NCBI GenBank assembly: GCA_014084085.1 | Contig: NPFB01000183.1 | Span: forward strand, 1 to 54,473 | Source of the DNA: Hondaea fermentalgiana | Lineage: Eukaryota > Sar > Bigyra > Thraustochytrida > Thraustochytriidae | DNA length: 54,473 nt | Direction of reading: 5' to 3' | Shown: piece after piece, positions 50,201-54,473 of the stretch | Position numbering within the stretch: position 1 is the stretch's first letter | Layout of the letters: every line of letters starts with the position of its first letter | Made by a program: the position numbers and the translations under genes | Notes under the pieces: model-generated | Told to the model about the DNA's origin: nothing | What the model saw: the letters and a program-made list of their open reading frames with translations, nothing else | Database searches by the model: none

Positions 50201-51267
50201 AGGAGCTCATTGACGGTGTCATCGATGGCGCCCTTTTTCATTTTCTTTTTCATGTGCTTGGAGATGAGCTTTTTGGCAAAGGTACGATAGTGAATGGCGC
50301 GCGCCCGGCCGCGCTTGTCGACCTTGGCCGAGACCTTGTCGCGCGCAGCCTTGAGTTTCTTCTTGTGAGAGGTGAGCTCCTTTTTCAAAACGCGAAGACG
50401 CGGGACCTGCTCGCGATTCCACCGCTCGGCTTCTGCCATGGAGATGCCCTGACTTTGAGTGTGAAGCTTGCGCAGCTCCTTGCCCATGTCCTTGAGGGAG
50501 CTTGGGATCTGAATGGGCGCGGCGCCGGCGGCGGGGGCGTGCTCTCCATCTTCGTGCCTCGCTTGATGTCTACCCGAGCCGCGAGCGGCGCCTCCCGTGA
50601 CTGCGGCCGCGGCACGACGGACGCTTGACCGCCAGCTGTTTCGCTGTGCCGCAGAGGCACCCGATCGGGCGGACGAAGACCGCTCGGCGTCGATTTCGGC
50701 AACGCGATCCGGATCATCACCAACATACTCGTAAAGATCGCCCTCGCCTTCGATGCGTGTGTCTCTGTTGGGATCTCCATCAAAGATGTCCACATCTGGA
50801 GCGGCCTCGCAGTACCGAATGTTGACGTTGGTCCGGCATAGCGCGTGGCAGATGACGCCGCATTCGGTGCACTGGTAGCCCTGATTGAAGAGGCCCTGCA
50901 GCGAGAGACCGCACGCGTAGCAGTGCTTTGTTAGAGGCGGCCAGCTGCGCAGCTCAAAGTTGTGCGTTACTCTTACGCACGAGGACTGAATTTGGCTTGC
51001 GCACGACTCGTGCACATTGACGCCGCAGACGCGGCACGTGCAGCCATCGCCTTTGGGCACGTAGTCCGCGAGACTGCTAGCGCCCAAGACGTAGCGAATC
51101 GAGGTCGTGTAGTCCATGATGCCTCGTAAGACGTCGTGCTCGATCATCTCGTCGCACACGAAGCACCTGGTCATGGTGGAGAAGCGCTGTTTCTCAAAGT
51201 CATGCGCTACCTTTGTCGGCGCGGCCTGCCGGGCGGTCACGGACCGCTTCAAGCTGGCGGGCAACAT
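47275..51267 (-). CDS. Double C1-domain protein with coiled coil and possible lipid-binding domain
   Basis: 1330 aa from the chosen Met at 51267 (MLPASLKRS). The longer in-frame start at 51486 is rejected because its first residues are read from a GCACA/GCAAA microsatellite. C1 #1 (about 25-105) keeps H-x12-C-x2-C...C-x2-C-x4-H-x2-C-x7-C but has about 39 residues between the second and third Cys, against 13-14 normally. C1 #2 (about 112-163) has near-standard spacing. C1 domains bind diacylglycerol/phorbol ester or act as protein modules. A basic coiled-coil-rich region follows (about 260-400). A domain at about 420-640 begins FPRWRHWFLRVGLEG and ends VPDALLRTVVKNLLVSAAKQSVKAALP; it resembles the ends of TULIP/SMP lipid-binding domains, though I cannot prove this. 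Two acidic inserts (about 960-1050) precede a second beta-rich C-terminal region. No kinase or GAP domain is seen. Function is inferred only as membrane/lipid-linked. Confidence 0.8.
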   Translation of the reverse strand: MLPASLKRSVTARQAAPTKVAHDFEKQRFSTMTRCFVCDEMIEHDVLRGIMDYTTSIRYVLGASSLADYVPKGDGCTCRVCGVNVHESCASQIQSSCVRVTHNFELRSWPPLTKHCYACGLSLQGLFNQGYQCTECGVICHALCRTNVNIRYCEAAPDVDIFDGDPNRDTRIEGEGDLYEYVGDDPDRVAEIDAERSSSARSGASAAQRNSWRSSVRRAAAAVTGGAARGSGRHQARHEDGEHAPAAGAAPIQIPSSLKDMGKELRKLHTQSQGISMAEAERWNREQVPRLRVLKKELTSHKKKLKAARDKVSAKVDKRGRARAIHYRTFAKKLISKHMKKKMKKGAIDDTVNELLELYSMHRCRETELLDELAQMLPPEAGPAIEKEREEGPCRPNGKLERSLEDLDKLRKQVQVATQSLEAVRRELYFPRWRHWFLRVGLEGTYAALGALWLEQFQGSIAIRFAMLPTSEKKDAKLVPTVVIALGGYDTEYDFDEMGTSNRAARHRQKESEAGMSLVARVEQLSVSGSSLPMSITLDQLSLDLEFYLNIEMEYVTSRKKNILGSWQLKPNAFSLKFKRFGLNFKGGSVSVPDALLRTVVKNLLVSAAKQSVKAALPPEFGEYMHFMHKHTPTNMRADADGANNGKHAGQTSNDQLRYHGRIDVNAEIDLESLDHVMESSEVKPPPKPRGIMSGAMRGATRAVMAAAGVTSGPARHAYKDEPVQTRVERALGLDAHQIDLFIRAQQELGLTHNALFPEDSLTELGLKAIYSVRDDPSVTAEAANRIGLRYLNGDLLSTEVPLKTIIDIVQYVLTYFGPTARKNPHTPRILALWQGALDKTLRKMLQSNSFRAHHDDEPAGSTRSIRSRSTNDDSDRRVRRIIIADFIDRVLKLARRRIITRIEMLHWDAALGVSSMQKVARDKMLQAAANSRGGNAMVFQMKSSGRDEVNVDADDGLDGDDEDDDRNTGANTNSMHLDSLRGMLRSAGVTSHGLADDEDDDDDDEDLGVEDLLEGVEDPQRNASSIEELPFGEKQRIKEAQIHARFDQQAQYLDFVRQKLLREMVFTVAASAGQGKFNLEITDGELVAPVDFAVLLGGTVFSNRSRVNNWPWRRMVRVEKDGHVHLAIVQILDRGDGPGTETYTDPDDEDGIHLLHSGLRTHLQSVGHPLRDIMHLSILPEKPCTSWSDAGQVSFSWNGDRDLRFSAHMDRFRAHGGLPTLHKFSSDILDWSLRAVTDPRLEEISRFALSVLIRYATLNTFDGGIWTNFQMESTEDDLFLRASIPDRARSAVSLDLQHDFMDFTDDISHFIEFYRTDPVDLGNLTRTVS

Positions 51268-51458
51268 TTCCCCCTCTCTTTGTGTACGCCTTTCCCTCGC
51301 GCTTCCACGTGTGGGTCGCGCCCAGAGCGGACGCTGCGCGAGCTTCGCGCGAGCTCGCTCGCTCGCTCGACCGCGTTTGCGTTCTGCGTTTTGCGTTTTG
51401 CGCCCAGAACTCCACCCTCTCTGCTGATGAGCTCCGCTCCTAACGCGACTTGACCCAG

Positions 51459-51500
51459 CACAGCACAGCACAGCACAGCAAAGCAAAGCAAAGCAAAAGG
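51459..51500. repeat. GCACA/GCAAA pentamer repeat
   Basis: Four or five GCACA units followed by GCAAA units. Read on the - strand it encodes the spurious Cys/Ala/Val/Leu start of the longer C1-gene frame. Confidence 0.85.
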
Positions 51501-51652
51501 AAACAAAGGGAAGGCCAGGAGTCCAGCCCCGACGGCGAGTGAGCTTGTGCCGGCGCGTGCTCGCGCCAGCACAAGACCTCGTCCCGCCCGCCGCGCCCCG
51601 CGGGAGGTAATGTAGCCCTTGCGTTTAGGTATCTGCAGAGCGGCACGTGCAG

Positions 51653-51698
51653 CGACCCGTGCAAGGGTCACCGGCGCCGCCGACCCTTGCACGGGTCG
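51653..51698. repeat. Perfect 17-bp inverted repeat, 12-base loop
   Basis: CGACCCGTGCAAGGGTC (51653-51669) is the exact reverse complement of GACCCTTGCACGGGTCG (51682-51698). The loop is 12 bases and GC-rich. It lies 92 bases upstream of the ATG of the Ca3427-like gene. It could be a dimeric protein-binding site or a hairpin in the 5' UTR. Confidence 0.9.
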
Positions 51699-51790
51699 GC
51701 GCCGCGGTCTCGCTCGCTCGAGTCGAATCCGAGATGTAGACTAGTTGACGAGGGCGAGCAAGAGCTGGGCGGGAGGAGAGCGGAGAGGAG

Positions 51791-52974
51791 ATGGGAGACC
51801 AGCGGCAGGTGCGCGTGGGCGGCGTGCCCGAGCACTTTAACGCGCCGTTCCACCTCGCCAAGGATGCGTGAGTTTGTCTGCCCTGCATGGCGCGACCAAG
51901 GATGGATGCATGGATGGCTTGGTAGAGATAGACGCTGCCTGCGAGGGGAAGGGACGAGATTGCAGGCAAGCGAGGAGGACTGACGCCGACGGAGACGACG
52001 ACGGCCGGCGATGACAGCGGCGCATTTGAGGCACGTGGTGTCGACATGAAGTGGACGGACTTTCCTGGAGGCACAGGCGACATGTGCAAGGCGCTGTCGG
52101 CTCGAGAGGTTGACGTGGCCATCATGCTGACCGAGGGAGCCTTGGCGCACGCCATGAACACGGACCCCAAGGTGAAGCTGGTTGGAGTGCACGTCTCATC
52201 ATCGGCAATCTGGGGCATTCATGCCGGATCGAAATCGTGCACGGAGTCGGACATCAAGGATATGAAAGGCAAGGCCAAGTTTGCCATCAGCAGGTTTGGA
52301 TCCGGAAGCCATCTCATGTCCTATGTGCTTGCTGAGTCTCTCGGTTGGGACACGAAAGAGGGCATGGAATTTCAGGTTGTTGGGGGCCTCAAGGGTGCGA
52401 TCGAGGAGCTCCCCAAAGATGGCAGCCTTGTCTTCATGTAAGTTGTTGGTTCGATTCCTCTTGCTTGGCGAGGATGACATCGAAATATGCATTCGCGTGA
52501 GCTTCTTCTTACTTACTTGTATGTCAACACAATCTGACTGTTTTTTTCTTGACGATTCGCAGGTGGGAAAAGTTCACGACGCTCCCGTATGTAGTGGATG
52601 GAACCTTTAAGCGCATTGGCGAGTTCCCGACGCCTTGGCCGTTTTTTGTTGTTGCTGCACACGAGGATTTTCTCTCAAGCCCGACGGGCAAGACGGATCT
52701 CGTGGCCGTCCTGGATGCTGTGCGCGAGCAAGCGGCCTCTTTCAAGAATGGCGGGGAGACGTCGTTGGCGTACATTAAGGAGCACTACAAAATTGAGCCC
52801 GAGGCCGCTGCGGAGTGGATGGCTTCCGTGACCTGGGCCCTTGCACCCACGGTCGATGTGGACATGCTCAAGGGCGTTGCGGACACTTTGCACCGTCTAG
52901 GCAAGATTGAGACGACCAGCGGAGAGGCACCCTCTACGGACGACGTGGCTCGCGCCACGGCATCGCTGGCCTGA
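51791..52974 (+). CDS. Ca3427-like periplasmic-binding-protein-fold protein
   Basis: Exons 51791-51867, 52018-52437 and 52563-52974, 302 aa. It resembles the eukaryotic Ca3427 group of PBP2-fold proteins, related to bacterial nitrate/sulfonate/pyrimidine-type solute-binding proteins. The eukaryotic members have no ABC transporter partner and their ligand is unknown to me. Typical segments are VGGVPEHFNAPFHLAKDA-GAFEARGVD, FPGGTGDM, EVDVAIMLTEG, WGIHAGS, the FGSGSHLM loop, FMWEKFTT and the FPTPWPFFV strand. Introns: GTGAGT...TGACAG (51868-52017) and GTAAGT...TTCGCAG (52438-52562). Both split codons (GC|C and AT|G), and the joined frame is exactly 303 codons with no stop before the end. There is no signal peptide, so it is probably cytosolic. 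Confidence 0.9.
51868..52017 (+). other. Intron 1 of the Ca3427-like gene
   Basis: 150 bases, donor GTGAGT, acceptor ATGACAG. Joining restores LAKDA-GAFEARGVD. The frame in the intron contains stops. Confidence 0.88.
52438..52562 (+). other. Intron 2 of the Ca3427-like gene
   Basis: 125 bases, donor GTAAGT, acceptor GATTCGCAG, with a T-rich tract before the acceptor. Joining restores LVFM-WEKF. Confidence 0.9.
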
Positions 52975-53211
52975 ATTTGAACTTAACGAGAAAAAAAGGC
53001 CCAAAACAAAGATTTTACTTGCTTGCCCATTCTTTTTTCATGTTTCTATTATGACGGCTTGTCGCAACTCCGTGCTGCACTCCAAGCGCAGCAGGGGTTC
53101 GTTCATGCCACCAACCAGCATTTTAATTAGTAGGGAGAGAGTGCAAGCAGCCTCATTCCCTGCTTGTACATGACGAGCCTTTGCTCACTCACAGAGCGAA
53201 GGACGCCTCGT

Positions 53212-53472
53212 CTACGGAACGCTGGGCAAGACTCGCGCGTAGCATGCCTTGAGCGCCTTGAACTCTTCCGCGCACTTGTCTCTTCGCACGTCTTCGATGC
53301 CCGTCTCGATGCAGGCGGCGTAGGCAGCCATGTCGTCACGGCAGCTCGACCTCATCTCCATGAAGACGCGCCCCAGACGTCCTTGTCCACTGGGCCGGGA
53401 CGTTGCGCTGCTGGAGAGCGCGCGCAGAGTCGTCTTCCCCGCCGGTAGTCCCGCGCCGCGCGGCGTTGTCAT
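53212..53472 (-). CDS. Twin CX9C (CHCH) mitochondrial-type protein, NDUFAF8-like
   Basis: 86 aa. Residues about 44-54 (CRDDMAAYAAC) and 68-78 (CAEEFKALKAC) each form CX9C, the twin motif of small proteins folded by the MIA40 pathway in the mitochondrial intermembrane space. The pattern AAYAAC followed by CAEEFKALKACY is close to complex I assembly factor NDUFAF8 (C17orf89 in man), which has a similar length. The assignment to that subfamily is tentative; other CHCH proteins share the motif. The N-terminal 36 residues are polar/basic. A later in-frame Met at about residue 38 would also keep the motif. Confidence 0.8.
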   Translation of the reverse strand: MTTPRGAGLPAGKTTLRALSSSATSRPSGQGRLGRVFMEMRSSCRDDMAAYAACIETGIEDVRRDKCAEEFKALKACYARVLPSVP

Positions 53473-54407
53473 CTTTGCTCGCTCGCTCGGGTGACTTAGC
53501 GTGTCCGTGTGGTTTTTCTTGCTTTTTGGTTTTATTCACAGAAGCCATTGGCATAAGCCACGGCAAAAGCAGGCTCTTCCGTGCTCTCCTCTTCGTTCGA
53601 TGATTTCTTCCATTCGTCGTAAACGTTGTGGCAATCTTCATGAGCAGGAGATAATGAGAGTGTTTTTTATGTGCCAGAATGTGCGTGCCAGTGGCCATGG
53701 CAGGCCATTTCACGGTGGAAAAGTAATGATGATCGTCAGAATTGACGATCGCAGAAACAAGTATGCTCTGCGGATCGAAGCCACCATCCTCTACGTATCT
53801 TGACTCACAAGTATACGCCCTCGTATGATGGACTCAAGTGTGAGCCACATTCGAGGTCGCCTTCGTATTGCACGAGTTTTACAATTTTCCATAAAGTTAG
53901 AATCGAGCATGCGTTTCAAAACATCGTGGAATCTCCCACGACATTCAAGTGTAACTACGAAAGATTGTTCGTCGAGCCGCATCAGTCCTCTTGGCTTCAC
54001 AGTTGATCATGAGGTGTTCGACTACCTAAGAATGTTGAGCCATCTGACACGCACCAGACATAACTTTACGATCATGCAAGCTGTGGCTTCTCAAGGTGCT
54101 CCCAGTGCCTTCCCGGACATCTTCACCCTTCACTCCGCCCCCCGCCAACTCTCGAGCTCTGCACCCACGTCCTCCGTTTCGCCGGCAGTCCCGGCGGTCT
54201 TGCCTTCGAGAGCGTCGGAACTGCTCCCGAGATGCCGCCAGCCATGGCAGATGAAAGGCGGACGCAAGGCGCAAGGAGCAGGAAAGATAGAAACGCTGTC
54301 TCGTCCTGCGCTTGCTTTCTCCGGCGGCAGAGCTCGAACGAGGCGCGGCGCGACGAGCCCGGCGAGCGAGCGAGCGAGGTCGAGCGAGCGCGGAGCGCGG
54401 CGCGAGG
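53473..54407. other. Divergent intergenic region upstream of the right-edge gene
   Basis: 935 bases between the CX9C gene (-) and the gene beginning at 54408 (+). No supported gene is seen. The first 600 bases are comparatively AT-rich; the last 150 are GC-rich, with (GCGA)n near 54362-54378. Confidence 0.55.
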
Positions 54408-54473
54408 ATGCTGCGCGCGCGCGCGACGAGGTTCGCGGCGCAGACGGCGGCCGCGGCGGCATGGCGGCGCGGC
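54408..54473 (+). CDS. Start of a gene with mitochondrial-presequence-like N-terminus (partial, cut by window edge)
   Basis: 22 codons from an ATG to the window edge, rich in Arg and Ala with no acidic residues (MLRARATRFAAQTAAAAAWR), as in cleavable mitochondrial presequences. The product cannot be identified. High-GC sequence gives similar compositions by chance, so confidence is modest. Confidence 0.4.
   Translation, partial: MLRARATRFAAQTAAAAAWRRG

Larger units (their letters stand above)
51268..51790. other. Divergent promoter region with pentamer repeat and perfect hairpin
   Basis: 523 bases between the divergent C1-domain and Ca3427-like genes. It contains GCACA/GCAAA pentamers (51459-51500) and a perfect 17-bp inverted repeat (51653-51698). 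It must contain two promoters. No gene is seen. Confidence 0.6.

Noticed and set aside
51268..51486. N-terminal extension of the C1-domain protein (MLCCAVLCC...)
   Set aside because: It is read from a GCACA/GCAAA microsatellite and Arg-rich GC sequence. Met at 51267 is a better start.
52447..52457. GGTTCGATTCC, identical to a tRNA T-loop/B-box
   Set aside because: It sits in intron 2 of the Ca3427-like gene, and the preceding 60 bases are exon with no cloverleaf.

Overview
This window is nuclear DNA from a unicellular eukaryote. It is GC-rich. It carries long, mostly intronless reading frames for eukaryote-only proteins: a USP7-type deubiquitinase, VPS13, an OSCA/TMEM63 channel, a TORC2 SIN1 subunit, GPN3, NHP2 and HMG-box proteins. 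The few introns have ordinary GT(A/G)AGT...CAG borders. Intergenic stretches are full of short tandem repeats, and two runs of exactly 100 N mark scaffold gaps of unknown size. The plant-type monodehydroascorbate reductase, a Cys/His repeat protein of the 'WRKY19-like' kind common in oomycetes, and acidic insertions inside housekeeping proteins point to a stramenopile. My best guess is a thraustochytrid/labyrinthulomycete (Aurantiochytrium, Schizochytrium or Hondaea-like). That placement is inference, not proof.

Layout, left to right. 0.3-5.7 kb: USP7 homologue (+). 6.0-7.8 kb (-): protein with repeated F-x-P-x-(I/V) motifs, possibly flagellar. 9.3-12.4 kb (+): OSCA/CSC1 channel. 12.4-14.6 kb: repeats and assembly gap 1. 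14.6-15.4 kb (+): unknown acidic/Gln-rich repeat protein. 16.0-16.4 kb (+): NHP2. 17.3-28.5 kb (-): giant VPS13 with a C-terminal PDZ-like module. 28.6-33.0 kb: gene-poor stretch with assembly gap 2. 33.0-34.7 kb (+): secreted GH114 plus vWA-like protein. 35.5-37.1 kb (+): protein with 11 Cys/His repeats. 37.3-38.8 kb (+): GPN3, whose initiator Met seems to lie in its own exon. 39.1-40.6 kb (-): monodehydroascorbate reductase. 40.6-43.2 kb: gene-poor. 43.2-44.5 kb (+): triple HMG-box protein, one intron. 45.2-47.0 kb (+): SIN1/AVO1. 47.3-51.3 kb (-): double C1-domain protein. 51.8-53.0 kb (+): Ca3427-type periplasmic-binding-like protein, two introns. 53.2-53.5 kb (-): twin CX9C protein. Right edge (+): start of a gene with a presumed mitochondrial presequence.

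The genes do not form an operon or an evident single pathway. They cover ubiquitin signalling, ribosome/telomerase RNP and RNA polymerase II assembly, TORC2 signalling, bulk lipid transfer (VPS13), mechanosensitive channels, redox and mitochondrial functions. I see no tRNA, rRNA, CRISPR array, transposase, viral gene or defence-type cassette. The most unusual items are domain architectures (VPS13-PDZ, GH114-vWA, split MATH in USP7, C1 repeats fused to a possible lipid-binding module), the ATG-only exon of GPN3, and two intergenic inverted repeats.
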